DNA of 64,000 nt from Kryptolebias marmoratus (Eukaryota; Chordata; Actinopteri; Cyprinodontiformes; Rivulidae): assembly GCF_001649575.2 (NCBI RefSeq), contig NC_051452.1, forward strand, positions 15,093,255-15,157,254, written 5' to 3'. Position 1 is the stretch's first letter; each line of letters begins with the position of its first letter. Below, piece by piece: positions 13,301 through 28,300 of the stretch. Below the pieces are notes generated by a model. It was not told the DNA's origin, did no database searches, and saw only the letters and a list, made by a program, of their open reading frames with translations. A program made the position numbers and the translations under genes.

Positions 13301-16300
13301 ACCAATGAGATTTTGTATGTTAGTGATTGCTACAATCTGATTTTTTTATGGTGTAGTCGAATGAAATCAATTGATGACAATGACAAGTGGAGACTATCAT
13401 CAAAAAAATTGACACATTTATCCTGTCTGATACATACGGCAAGTCATTGTTTAATATACTATTATAAGAGGGACTTATAAATAGCTGAATGGCCTAAAGA
13501 ATTGTCTTTTTTTGAAACACATCTATATTTAAAAGTCTTAGGAACAGTTACTGAAAATACATTTACTGTACATACATTTGTCATGGGCATGAATGTCATA
13601 CTAATCATATGACTTTTTTAACTGACCCTTTTCCAGGTTAGAATGATTATACAACATACAACTTTAGTGATTATTAAAACAAGAATTAGGATAAACATGA
13701 CATTTGTTCCCACAATGGCTGGATGTAAACTTCTGATCACAACTCTAAATTAATTTAGCATCAAAAACGATATTTCAAAAGAAAATATTCTTGCTTTAGG
13801 AATTTTCGGAGCAGTTGAAATTACGATGATACTCTCCACTTTGCTACTGTTATCTTTAGACTTTGGTGTCACTTCTAATTGCCTGTGCAGATTTCCTGAT
13901 CTGTGTCTTCCTATGTGATGAGAAAATAGCCCGACACGATGCTGATATGCTCGAAAGGAGAAAGCCTTTTTGGGTAAAGCAAACACTTAGATTTTATGGC
14001 GTGATAGAAGATGGCATTTACTGGGTAGGTAGGTGGTTGAAAAACATGCACAGACACAGTGATGGAAAATCACAAATAAGAGGAGAAAATCACATTTTAA
14101 AAACATGAGTACACATTGGAAAAACCTGCAGAAGGATATGACATTATACAAAACAACATTTTATTTATTAATATAGAAATATGATTATTGACAGGTTGTG
14201 TTTGAGTGAATGTTCACCATTCTTGTCCATGGAATGAGGCTCAGACTGCTTCTTGCCAATATCAGCAAAGGAGCGAACAATGGGGATGCGATTGGCCAGT
14301 TTCTTGTGATTTTGGTGGTGGTGCTGTTTAAGCAAGGCCTCACGGATCCTCTTTCTGGCATCTTCGCCAACAGTGCCGGATGCCTCATGCTGATCCAGAA
14401 CCATGTCTGAGAGATAAAACAGAACCAGAGATTGTGTTCATACCACAGAACTTTATAACGCATTGATTTTTGAATCCACAAAGGCTGCTCCTGTAGTGTC
14501 TAGCTCTGCGTGACAGCCAGCAAATGCTAAGCTGATTATGGCAACAAAAACTGACCCACTGTGGCCGATTTAATCACACCAAATCAGGTTAAGTTCAACT
14601 GATTTCTGCAGCAGCACAGTTTTTGTCAGCCAGATAAGCTTTCTCCTCACTGATCTCAGAAATAAAATTTTGGTTCCACAAATGCTCTAAACATGTTCAG
14701 AACAGTCCTTGAATTGGATCTTTTACTTTGACCCCTTCTAAATATTTTTTTGAGCTAGATGGAGACAACAACCACATAAAGAACATATAAAAACATAGAA
14801 AAGGATATTCTAAGCTTAGTTAAAGAATGTTCTTAAGCCAAGAACATTCTTGGCTAGGAATGTTCATGGTGAAATACGTCAGGAATGGCCTTTAGCCAAC
14901 AATGTTCTTTGACCAAGCTAAGAACACTGTTGGCTAAGAATGGTATTTAAGTGAAAACACATCAAGAAAGCAGTGGTGTGGTGTGTCTTTGGCATTGCGT
15001 CAGTTAATGCAGCTAAAATATAACGAACACGTCAAGCTGAAATGGCTGTAATAACATAGATCAGCTTTAAATTATGAGCTTAATATTTTTTCTTTGTTGT
15101 TATTTTTATGTGATTTGGGTCATACATTTTTGGTTGGCAAAACTTATATTTCCTCATCCATTTTTAAACTTTTGATATAAAATGGCACAACAACTAAACA
15201 GTAGAAAAATAACTGTCAATAAAAGCATAAAAAAGGAACTGCTAGAAAAGCCCATTTTTCCTCTTTTTTTTTTAGGACCAGCGATGCTTCAATAAAGAAA
15301 AGTGTTGAGAAATATCGCCAGACGTCTTGAAACAAAGCATTGGTTGGCAGCCAGCTGCCAGTTTTTGAGTCATAATTGAAAATAATAAAGATGTAATTTT
15401 TCACATGCGTCATACGCTGTCTGTGTGGTTTGCCCATTAGCCAAAAACCTTCTTAGCCAAGAATGTTGGCTATAAATCTTGGCTAAGACCGTTCTTAGTC
15501 AAGAATAATCTTTATGTAATAATGTTCTTTAGCCAAGCTAAGAACATTGTTGGCTATGACTGATATACATCCAAGAACTTTCTTACCCAAACATAATTTT
15601 TTCAAAAATGTTTTTCAGCCAAGCCAAGTATGTTTTTTTACCCAATATTCTTAAATACTATCATTCTTAGGCAATAATGTTCTTAGCTTGGCTAAAAATT
15701 CTCTGAAACTCGTTTTTTTCTGACACCAATTACAATTTTTTTCTCAGTTCCACTTCCATTTAAAGTATGATGGTGATCAGGTTAAAGGGAGACAAATATA
15801 GAAAAAATGGTAAACAAAACAAAATAAAACAAAAAAAAACACTTCTAAATAGGTTTTTAAAATGTCTGGAGTATTGTGAACATTTTACCTGGTTTTTTTT
15901 TTCTTCTCTTTTTCATTTCTTGACATTTAAGCAAACATCTAACTGGGCTGTGACCATTAGTGATTAGTTGGTTAGCAAAATTCTCAAGAGAGTTTACTGA
16001 TTCTCGAAATATTTTGTGGGTTCTCAGTTTCCTTGTGTGATTCAGAAAGGCTCACAGTCTTGTTGCTTCTTTTTTAAATGTGTTCAAAAACTTGGTGTTA
16101 CAAATTTTCTCTCAAAACAGTCACAGAGTTGCAAGCTCCCCGTTCGTTTTAGAATTGATTTTGAAGTTTTATTGCTGACTTATAAGTCCCTAAATGGGCA
16201 GGCAGCTGCATATTTGTCTGATCTTCTGCAGCCTTATGTGCCCTATGTGCCTTATGTGATCACTTAGATCAAGTGCCAATTTGTGCTTAGTTGTCCCAAG

Positions 16301-19300
16301 ATCCAGGCTGGTCCACAGAGGTGATCGGGTGTTTTCAGTGGTAGCTCTTAGACTGTGGAATCAGCTGCCCCTTAATATTAGACAGGCTTCAACACATGGT
16401 GTTTTTAAATCTCTTCTTAAAACACATTTATATTCACTGGCTTTTAATACATTCTGAGATTTGTAATGTTATTGTTATTGTATTTTTGTATATTGTTTAT
16501 ATTGAATGTTTGTGTGTGCAGCACTTTGGTCAACAGCAGTTGTTTTTAAATGTGCTTTATAAATAAATTTGATTTGATTTGATTTGAAGAAGGATGGGGT
16601 GAAGTTCATCACTTTGTAAACAACTGTGTGAGCAAATAGTCCAGCAGTTAAGAAACTTTTCTCAACGTACAATTGCAAGGAATTTAGGAATTTCATTATC
16701 TACAGTCCATGCATTAAAAACCAACATCATTCTGTAACAGATATTACCACACGGGCTCAGGAACACTTTGGAAAAACATTTTCAGTGAACACAGTTCATC
16801 ACTACAAGGTAAAACTCTACCATGCAAAGCATATATCAACAACACCCAAGCTCATCTGAGATGGACTGATGCAAAGTGGAAAGTGAAGTGTCCTGCGGTC
16901 TGATGAGTCCACATTTCAAATTGTTTTCGGAAATCATGGATGTTGTGTCCTCCGGGCCAAAGAGGAAAAGGATTGTCTGGATTGTTATCAGTGCAAATTT
17001 CAAAGACCAGTGGGTAACTTGAACATCTGTGAAGGCACCATAAATGCTGAAAGGTATATACAGGTTTTGGCGCAACATATGCTCCAGACAATAACTTTTT
17101 CAGGGATGTCCCTGCTTATTTCAGCAAGACAATGCCAAGCCACATTCTGCACACTACAACAGCATGGCTTCGTAGTAAAAGATTGCAGGTACTAGTCTGG
17201 CCTGCCTGTAGTCCAGACCTGTCTTCCATTGAAAATATGTGACCCATTAAGAAGCACAAAATATGACAATGGAGACCATGGACTGCTGAGCAATTGAAGT
17301 TGTACATCAAGCAAGAATGGGAAATACTTCCACCTACAAAACTTCAACAGTTTGTGTCCTCAGTTCCCAAATGGTTATTGAGTGTTGTTAAAAGGAAAGC
17401 TGATGTCCCAGCTTTTTTGGAACATGTTGCAGGCATCAAATTCAAAATGAGTGAATATTTGCAAAAAATACAATACAGTTTATCCATTTGAACATTAAAT
17501 ATCTTGTCTTTGTAGTGTATTCAATAAAATACAGGTTAAAAAGGATTAGCAAATCATTCTATTTTGTTTTTATTTATGTGTTACACAATGTCCCAACTTC
17601 AATGGAATTGGGGTTGTAATGATCCCCTTCTTTTCTGAAAATTTAAACTCACCAAGTAGTCTCCAACAGTTGCAGCTCAGTGAACTATACAATTCATTAC
17701 TTCAGTTTTTATGAAAAATATATATTTTTTAAATTAGGTATATTTGAGAATTAAAAAAAATAAATAACAACATAGGTCTCTGGGTAAAAGTAATAAAGTG
17801 AAAAATAACCACATTAATTTTGATTAAAAAGTCAAATATTTCCTCAGATTTTGTGGTTGACTTCATAAAGCTTGAGAACAAAGTATTGAGAACTCCCCAA
17901 TACCCTTGTTTTAGCTCATAAATGGAGCATTTGCCTACAGTGTTTACCTGCAATCTCTTCCAAAGAGTTGGCCCTCATGTCCAGCATCACAGTGCCATTC
18001 ATGATGCAGCTGCGGAGCTCAAAAAGACTGTGTAGAGACAGAGTGGCCACATAGGGTTTACTCCATCGTTCACCACCATCTTCAACGTCCTCCTCAAACT
18101 TCAGCCACCTGCAAACAAATATATATATATATATATATATATAAAAAAAACCTTTCTGGTCTGTAATTAAAATAAGGTGCCCTTTCAGACAGGATCAAAA
18201 TCTCATCGTATCAAAGGAAGAAAACCACAGCTGGCCCAGCCCAGCCTCCATGGTGGTCAGCAGCATACCTAGCTGTCTCTTTCCATTCGGCGTCTTCACC
18301 CTCCTTGAGGCAGATTTCATCCATCTCAGTGAACAGGGCGTGAGGGATGTGTTCCTCATCGACATCTTCTGTACCAAGAAGGAACTGGACCCTCTGAGCT
18401 GGTGTGTCTGCAGAGACAAATGGGAGAAGTGGAGGACGAGCGGAGACAGTGAAAACAAAAAGAACAGGAACGTAGTGTGACCTCAGTAGTTTTTCACAAT
18501 ACAGGATTCATACTGTGTGAGGGGGATTCCCGTCCATCGTCAGTCGTGGAGTCCCTCTCCTTGGACCTTTTCCTGTGTCTGTGTCCATGGTGACGATGGC
18601 GCCGGTGTGACCTTCGACCCAAAGGAACATGGACTCCAATGTAGAGGGTGCGATGACCTAAAAGCAAAAATGAAAATGGTCTGAAAAGAAAAGCAAACTG
18701 ACCAACAACAAATCTGATGCATCAGAGTGACTATGTAAGAAAGGGAACTTGTAAACAGTGAATAAGTATAAAACAAATAAAACTATGGGCTGCACAGTAT
18801 TAGAACAACATGTAACTGCAATGTTGCTGAATATTTCAAAAGCCATATCAGTAAGGCTAAACCCTCATGTCTGTCATCACAACACTCACAACATTTTCCA
18901 TGTGCAAGTTATTAGCATTTAAGGGAGTGAGGGAGTCCATCTGAATATTTTTGGCATGCAGTTTGCATCTGTCATCCATCCATTCATGCATCCATTCATC
19001 CATCCATTCGCCCATTCATCTATCCATCCATCTGCTTATATGTGATTGGTTCATAGGGCAACATGTCCTGGAAGGAAACCCAGAACTCCCTCTCTCCAGA
19101 GACACTCTACTTAGACACTCTTCATTTTTGGGAGGTACCCAGAAAACCTCTAGAAGAAGGCATCCAGGAGGCATCTTGAACGAAATGCCTGAACCACCTT
19201 AACTGACTCATTTTGATACTGAGGAATAGTGACTCTACTCCAGGCTCCCCCAGAATGAAGAAGCTCCTCACCTTTCCTGTAGCACCGAGTCCAGTCACGT

Positions 19301-22300
19301 TATGAAGGAAGTGTATTTGGATCGCTTGTATTCAGGATCTCATTTTGTTTTTGTTTTTTTATCATGATCCATACTTCATGAGCAAAGGTAAGAGTTGAAA
19401 AGTAGACAGGTCAGTAAATTAAGAAATTTCACTTCCAACTCTGCTCTTTCTTCACCACAAAGGACCACAATGCACTCAGTACTGAGAAAAATCCTCTGAT
19501 TCATCAATCTATCACTCACTCCAACCTAACCAACATTTGTGAACAAGACTCCCAGTTACCTGAACTCCTCTGCATTCCACCTTTTTCCAGTTGTGAACCA
19601 TGGCTTCAGACTTAGAGAAGCTGCTTCACACTCAGCTGTGAACCTACCCTGTACACTACGAAGGTCTTGGCCTGAATCACATCATCTGCAAAAAGCAGAG
19701 ATGAAACCCTGAGGTTCCTAAATCAGCCATTCTCATCTCCATGACTTGTGCCTCATGCTGTCTGTGAACACCACTAACAGGAATAGAGAAAAGGGACAGC
19801 CCTAGAGTCCAACCTGCAGCAGTAACAAACTCAACTTTGTGCCAAGGATGCAAACACACTTCTTTTTTTCGTTATACAAGTAAGTTATTTTGTGCAAAAT
19901 ATTATATTATATAATATATTATATATTATATATAATATGAATATTTCAATGGACCTGAGCTGCGAGGCAAAACTCTCTGTTTTACCTTGTCAGCCTGTCT
20001 ATGTTCCTACCCTCACCTATGGTCATCTACTTTGGGTAGTGACAGAAAGAATGAGATTGCAAATACAGATGGTCAAAATGACTTTTCCCTGCAGGGTAGC
20101 TGGGCTTTCCCTTTGAGATAGGGTGATAAGTTTGGTTATCCAGGAGGGACTCAAAGTACAGCCATTGTTCCTCCACATCGAGAGGAGTCAGTTGAGGTGG
20201 TTCGGACATCTAGGGAGATGTTCCAGGCATGTCTAACTGAGAGCAGACCCTAGGAAAGACCCAGGACACGCTAGAGAGACTATGTCTCTTAGCACGCCTG
20301 GGAATGCCTTGGAATTCTCCCAGGAAAAAGTGACCATGGAAAGAGATGTCTGGGCTTCCCTGCTCAAGCTGTTGTCCCTGCAACCTAACTCTGGAATAAG
20401 CGGTAGATGATGGATGGATGGATACTTCAGTATCAATACATCTTTGATGTATGGGAAGCCCTAGATAAAACCAATCCTGCATCTGATACTTCTGTGGTTG
20501 TTGATGCATAAAATAATTGTGTAACATCTATTTGATCACAGCTGAGAATTGTATGCTACTCAAATATACTTTCCCGTGGCCTTCAGGTCAAATTGACCCA
20601 AAGTTACAAGAGCTTCTCTACTTCTCTTTGTCCCTCTCTCTCTCTTTTGAGGGCTTCAGGAGGGTTAAAATCTTTTTTTATTATTTCAGTGTTTGAGCTG
20701 TAAGCAGCCTATCAGCCAATCTAGCAAAGCTTTACAGTTTTTTAGTGTGATAGAAATTTGTTAGGCCTAGAAGCTGAATGAAAATTGTGGTTTATTTTTC
20801 TAGGTTTGGTCAATTGGTCCATGGTCATTAATATTCTTGTTATTGGAAAAGGATGAGTCACACAGACCACAGTCGTGATGATTTGTTGAGGAACCAACAT
20901 GTTGCCCGTCACGACTCTCAGCCTTGTCTAAGTGAGAAAATATTCTCACACTGTCATTGTTTATTCTAACAGGAACAGTCTGAAAAAAATAATATTGTAT
21001 CTTTTGATGGTGTTACACAGATTGATTAGAAGATGGTTACCATGAATAAATTTTAAGATATTGCTTAGGCAGGGCAGAATTCATGCACAGAAGATAGAAA
21101 CCAAGAACAGAGCAGCATTTATACAAAAATGGTAAGAATTAAAAGCACTACAATGCAGACATGGCTGGAACAGCAGCCATTAAACAGAATCAAAAATCCC
21201 ATGTCCCTTGTTAGCTCTGCCCTTATATTTTATATGTTCTTGCTGATGTGGGGATGTCCCAATTCTTTTTGTGTCCAACTATCAAATCCTTTAAATGGAG
21301 ATTTTTTTTTTATTTTTCTTAAAATACAGAAAATAAACTTAAACATTTAAGTATCTTCTTGGTTAAAAACAAGCCTTTAACACAACCACTAGTCTAGTTT
21401 GATGTATTTCAGAAACAAATGTGTGATATCATTGTCTTCCTTAAGACACATAAGAAAACTTCAAATTCTAAAGTCCTTAACAAGTTAGATAAGGGGTTCC
21501 CAAACTTTTGTGCTTTCGACCCACAAAAAATAAATAAATAAACAAAACAGACTTATGACCCCAATTATTGCTGAAGTAAACAAACATTGCTAATAGGCCA
21601 ATAAACAACAAGGCTCGTCAAACATTATATAATTAACACTCACAGCCAAAAAGGCAAAATGCAGGCGATAATGATTTTGTATGTGTATTTGTGTATTTTT
21701 GCTGTTTGCAGTTTATCTTGTTAAACCCTGTACAAATTTTATAAAACTTCAAAATGTATTTATGAAATACACAACTAAAACTGAAATTTTTGAGTCAGTT
21801 TTACAGCTATCGAGCTAAAATTTGACATTGTAGTAGCTGAGAGTCATTCACAACACATGCTCCAAGTGCTAACGGATCATGCAAAATATTTGCTTGAAAC
21901 TTTGCAATTAACTATTGGAGTCAGCTCTGTTTGTATAATAGCAAAATATCTGAAAGTTAAAACATGTTAGCATGTGTGTGAAATTTAAAATATATGTATG
22001 TGAAAGGTAGAAAGAAAAAAAAAATATATAAGCAAAATGTATACGTGTAAGAGTAACAGAATGTACTATGGCTTATGGGGCTTTTCATACTGTGGTATAC
22101 CTTGAAAGCAGTAATTGGTTCATGCCTACAGGCCAATTTACTTCAAGACCTGAAGACAGGAGAACACTCTGACATCCACTGGCTCTGTAAAAGTAATGAC
22201 CCCAATTCATGCTTAGGGAGAAAGTGAAAATACTGTCATCACTCTTAGTTTAAAAAGAAATAAGTGTAGACAAAAAATGCTCTCAGATCAGATATTATGT

Positions 22301-25300
22301 CATTTAGAAAGGAACCATGAAGCATCAATTAATGAACAAACTGCTGGCTCCAGGGTCTGATGTGCTTATGCTGTAATGAAAACCTCTTGTGCTCCTTCAG
22401 GATAATAAAATTGATTCTGAAGTAAGATTACCTCTATAATTAGAGTCATTTTCATTTTGGTTCAATATAGATAATGAAAGTTGTACCCTAACAGGACACC
22501 GCAAGATGTGAATGTCTTACTAACATTTGTGTGAGTGTGCACACATACATGAGCTTGCATCCACAGTGCCAGGGTGAAGATAATCTGAGCTGACTTTCTC
22601 TTCTTTTATTGCAGCCAAGCTGCCTGACCACTACTTGTTTCCCTCTGGCCTACGGCTCAGTGGCTGTACACAGACAAGACTATTGGACACTCTGTCTTTA
22701 GCCGCCTCCTGTACCATGCAAGACAAATAAGAGTCCAGAAAAATGTGACACTAAATGGATGTACGTATACCCAAGGCGATAACAGGCTATAATCAAAACA
22801 ATCCTCTGTTCTTAACAGGTTTTAACATTAAGTGAATACAACCCTCCTGCTGCCCTTGGGTCAAAATGATGCCTGAGGCCTCAGTTTTAAAACTGAGGCC
22901 TCAGGGTTAAGTGAATATACACAGCTGTGTCTGCAAATTAAATGTTAAAGTTTATGACTGGACAACAAGGAAAAGATTGTATGACTTGTTTGGAAAGATT
23001 ATCTGGAGAAATCCATTTTTTGTCTTAAAAAACACAAGTGCACAGCTTAGGTTCACAGTTTTTTTTATGTAAACAAGCTATAAGACATAAGAATGTCTTT
23101 AGGACTAACAAGACAAAACTAAAGATGTTTGGTCATAATTCACAGTTAGCTAAAAAAACAAACACAACTTAACAGCACAAACATTGCCGACTGACTCTCA
23201 AGCATGGTGGTGGAGAGGTAATGATTTGGGCTTGTTTCTCAGCCAAAGGATCTGGGAACCTTACAGTTATTAAATTGACCGAATAGTTACTATAAGGACT
23301 CTCTGAGGGTCATAAAGACTGTTACCCCCACTGTGGAGCTTTATTAGGCCTAACATGTTTTCTTTTGCACTGCCAGGGGAATACTGTGATTAGATAACAC
23401 TCAGCGGGCAGTCAGTCCAACAATATTATTAAGACATGTGGAATTTAACAACAACAATGGAGGACTCTATAGTTAGTTTGTGTTCTGGATTAATGTTTCA
23501 CATTCGGCTGCAAACCTTTTGAAAGTATGCTCCAGACACATCCCTGTATGAGGCCCTTTTGAGTCAAGAAAGCTCATACTCAGAACCAGAAACTAAAAAG
23601 ATTCGACAAATGTAGTTGTAAGCTCTACAAACAGCCACAGTGCTGGTAGTTTGAAAACAAAAAAGGCAAACTCGCTCACATATTTATAAGGACTGTGAAG
23701 GGGTGGTCTGGAAGCACCTACTGAGTCAAACAAAGTAGGACCTCAAAAGAGCGCAGCAAGAATGAATGTCAGCGAACCTCAATAAACTCAAATGTTGTAA
23801 AATTCCATTTCAGTGTGAGAGACTGATAAGGGAACCAAATTTGTTTACTTCAGGTTCTTGCTGTGAACGATTCTGAATCATAATGTAAACTTGTTTTTTT
23901 TTTTTGTCCACTCCTGAATTTTGCCATAATTTTGTAAGAATTAATCCAAAAGTGCAATATTTATGTGTTGTTGTTAAATTTAGGTCACTGTAAAGACTAG
24001 ATTATTTCTATTTTATGTTCTGATTTGTAAAACTCCATATTGAAAGAGAGGTCACTTACTTTTCATTCTGACATTATGCGCAATTTCTGCTTAAAGTAGT
24101 AGGATTTATTAATCCCCTTCACTTGTAAAATTTGAGAAATTATTGAAAAACCTATAGCCTTTTGTGCTGTTCAAATGCCAGATTCAGCTAACAGGATTAT
24201 GAGTTAATTGTGATAATCAAATGCCTTTTGTGTATGTAAGTGGCCCGAATGTTTTTCTGAGTGTGCAGCTTTACAAAAAGAAAAAGAGGAGTTTACCTGA
24301 CCCAGATTCTTGAACATTGCCCTACCTTCTTTGTAGCAAATTCTGGGTCAGATTGCAGAGGGAGTTCCTTTAGCATTTTTAGGTAGATAAATTATAAACA
24401 CTTATCCTACTTTTACCAAAATGCAAAAACACATTACTCAAAAAGCACAGAGGACTTTCCTGGTTAATGGATAAAAAGTAAATTATGCATGATTATTGTT
24501 CTTAATGTTTTTGCCTGTCTCTGTCTATGTGTGTGTTTGTCGTGTTAGCAAAATATCCCATGAACCACTGAATGAATTTTAATGAAACTCTCAGAAAGAA
24601 ATAACTAGATCCACAATTCATTAACCTTTGGAGTCAACTCCAATCAAGAAGGCTGCAACAGTTAAGGAACCTTAGAAAACACAAAAAAATGTCTATAACT
24701 CTCAGGTTTTTTGGATTTTCAGCTACTATTTTGAGTGGTAGTAGCTGAGAGTCGTCCTCAACAAACAACTCTGAAAGCTAACACATCTTGTGGGATCTCA
24801 CATAGGATGGCATACAACTTCATTTAAAAGGTTTGACAGTCTAATTCTGTCCCTTCTCATCATAAAATGATCTCAGTCTAAAACTCCGCAGCATGATATG
24901 AAAGAATGTTAGGCCTGTAATTTCAGATAGTGGTAAGTATCTCAGATCCATCAATCCATTTTCTTGACCCACTTCTCTTTTCTGGGTCACAGGGAGCTGG
25001 TGCCTATCTCAGGCAGTTACTGTACAAGAGGTGGGGACACCCTGGACAGGTCACAAGTCCATCACAGGGACACATAGAGACAAACAACTATTCACACTCT
25101 CATTAACAATTTTAGAGTTATCAATTAACCTAACATGCATGTTTTGGGTCTGTGGGAGGAAACCAGAGTACCTGGAGTAAACCCACATGAGCACAGGGAG
25201 AACATGCAAACTCCACCCAGAAAGGCCCCAGGTCAGGAGGAGATCCTGCAACCTTCTTGCTGGGAGGCGCCAGCTCTAACCATTACACCGTTGTGCCACC

Positions 25301-28300
25301 CGCCTAAAAAAACATCCACCACCACCAGGAATCCTCAAACACAGGTTAAGTCAGAACTTTGAACACGAAATGTGAAACCACCAGATGTCAACATATATTT
25401 GTAGTTTGGACAGTTGTTTCTGTCATTTAGCATTTCCTATGATAGATGGATACATCTAGGACAAATTGCGCTCAGCGTGGACTAAATTATATATGTTGGG
25501 AACAGAGGAAAGACTGATGGTGAACATGCAGGAGATTTTGCAATGTGAACTGTCAAAAGCTACAAAGCACTGAATGATTGCTGAAACTTGTTGAAGGAGC
25601 TAAAACAGCATAAAAGATATAATTAATAAAACACTAGCTAAAAGCTAAAATTAGCAGAGAGCTTAGCTAAGATCTAAGACCAGCAAAGCAGTAGCTAAAA
25701 GATAAAATAAAAAAAGCAGTAGTTAAATAGCAAAACAGCAGGTAAAAGTAAAACCAGCTAAATAATAGCTAAAAGAAACAATAACAAACTAAAACCAGTA
25801 GAAATGTAGCTAAAACCTAAAGTTTGCATAACAGTAGCTAAAAACTAAAACCGGCAGATAAATAACTAAAAGATAAAATTCCCAAAATGCTAAATGCTAA
25901 GACAAGCAAAACTGTAGCTAAAAGCTAAAATGAAGCAAGTATGCATAATTAGATTTCATAGGACCAAGTTTTTTAGGGATTGGAAGAGATCTCATTAATT
26001 TTATTAAGAAAACAGGGAAAAAATATATTTAAATAAATCAAAAAGTGAAGTTACAAAAACCAAAACATTACAGCCATAATGTTCTGAACAAACTGAACGT
26101 TTTCATAACTGAATGGCTGAAATAGCTGAGAGTATACTGAAGTAAGACCAGAAACATACAGAACAAATCATTTACAGGAAAACTAAAGTGTAAACACTGA
26201 GTCAGCATTCACACCATTAAAGACAAAACATTTATTTAAGACATGCATATCGCCCGCCACCTTTTAAACACAAATTTTACACTAAGTTTATCTTATGATG
26301 GGAACCTAGCCATTTTTCCAAACCCTGAAAACAACAATATGCACAATCTCACATGATCTGTTATAGCCTAGAGCAGTGATTTCCAATCTTGGTCCTGAAG
26401 GCCCACTATCCTGCAGGTTTTAGTTGTTTCTCTGCTCTTCAGCAGGTCTTCAAGTTCTGCAGAAGCCTGTTAATCACTCATTCATTCAAATCAGGTGGGT
26501 CAAAGAAGAGAAACAACTAAACTAGAGACTAGGGTTGGGTATCACTGACTAGAGTATGTGTTGTGAATGACTGTCAGCTCCTACCACACTAAATTTTAGC
26601 TATTTGTAAATTTTCCAGAGGTATAGTCACTTTTGTGTAGGCTAAGGTTGACTCCAAGAGTTAATCAGTTGTATACTGTATGTACATGCAATCATTACCT
26701 TCTGAGAGTTTAATTAAAATTTGCTCGGTGATTCATTAGATATTTTGGTAATGGTGATGACAAATGAACACAGGCAAAAACATGATCACCCTCTTTCCAT
26801 CAACAGCGGGTGATAATGATGCTGCAGAGGCAAGGATCAAAGGAAAGCTTATAGGTTGATGATTCATGGCTCATAAGTGGGGGGCTTTATAAAAATAGCT
26901 CTCTTCCTCCAGGCTTGAACAACCACTGATGTCACATGATGCTCTTCTTTCCTTTTTTTTTTTTTTTTTTTTTTTTTTGTCCTTTTCACTGTTGCCATGT
27001 CTCAGCAGCTTTTTGTCCAGCACAGCTTTAATTCACACAGTGGAGTGTGATGTACTATGTTCTGGTGTTTCCCGTTCTCAAGCCTGAAAGTGTAATCCAT
27101 GGTACTTTACTGCACTTTGATTGGCTGCTAAGGTTGAACAGTCACTTCCCACACAATAAAAACAAAACTAAGGCAAATGTTGTATTTCCTATTAAAGATT
27201 TCAGTGGGTTTCATAGTGCAATATTTCAAATAAATGTACCAGTGAAAAAAAATCTATTAAATGTGTCTTTGTAGCATTGATTTTTTTATATTTCAATCAA
27301 ATATTATCTAATAAATATGTTTTCCAGACTCTAAATAGACTTTAATCCCATGCATGCATCCCATACATCCTGTAGGACTGTCCACAAGCAAAAACTAGAA
27401 CAATATAATTAGTGTTTTTGGAAAGTATGTATATCGCCCACTGCCTTGTACTCTCAGCTATCAATATACTAAATTTTTCAGCCCCAATTCCAAAAAGGCT
27501 GAGATTTTCTATAAAATGTAATTAAAAAACAGGATGTATTTTTTTCATGTACCTCCATACCAGAGAAACAACAGCTATAAGCCGGTGTGTAGAGAGATGA
27601 TTTACACTCATCGCTGCTATAAATCAACTGTATCGTTTTGGGGTATGGTTTGATGGGAGATAACTTCAGATGATTTCTCTTGATGGAGTCTGAACCTCAA
27701 AAGAGTAGCAGACTGAGAGAGCTTTATTACAAAAACCAGCAACCTGGGTATGAAGGACAGAATGTCAGAATCAAAGAATGACTTTTTTTTTCTGCCTGCT
27801 TAGGCTTCTGTTACCTAGCAACTAAATTCATCAGAAACTGATGGGAGAACTGATTCTGCTTCAAATGCACATCGGTTCTGTTACCTGTGTAGCATATAGG
27901 AACAAAGTCAAATGTTTTTAGCCAATGTACGTTTGTAGCATCTGATTCTTTTGGTGTAAATGGAGCATGCGTAAACACGGTAAGTGACATGTGTTTAAAT
28001 TAATATTCAGGAAAATTTGTTCCTTTAAGTTGCTATCACTCTGGGAGATGTCTAAATGGCAAAAACAACCCTCATGAGGTCTTGCAACTTTTGTTCGGTT
28101 CTCAACTTTCTCAACAAGTTGTGCGACTTTTTTTCTCTTGAAATATTGACAAAGTTGTTATAGGCGTCTCCAAGGCATCTTAAGAGTACAAGAGCTCTGA
28201 CAAAAAATGTCCGGGTATACAGTTAGCAAGTGGTGCATCAGAAAATAAGCTGTGATTTTTAAAAACTGGTCACTCAAAATGTGGCCTCACTGCTCACTGG

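Noticed and set aside
13750..14110. Opposed 78- and 81-codon frames as a small gene
   Set aside because: No motif, no conservation evidence, and both lie in intron 7 beside a Tc1-like terminus.
15216..15437. 73-codon minus-strand frame inside the foldback-like element, as a transposase piece
   Set aside because: No motif recognised; it begins by chance after a tract change and has no supporting context.
17010..17491. Two plus-strand frames inside the Tc1-like element as live genes
   Set aside because: They are pieces of one frameshifted transposase with internal stops and no complete catalytic triad.
18195..18458. 87-codon minus-strand frame over slc4a10 exon 5
   Set aside because: Wrong frame; the adjacent frame carries [11 protein letters not shown] and matches the family.
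18951..19202. Ser/Ile/His-rich 83-codon frame
   Set aside because: Antisense reading of the CATC-rich Rex3 tail.
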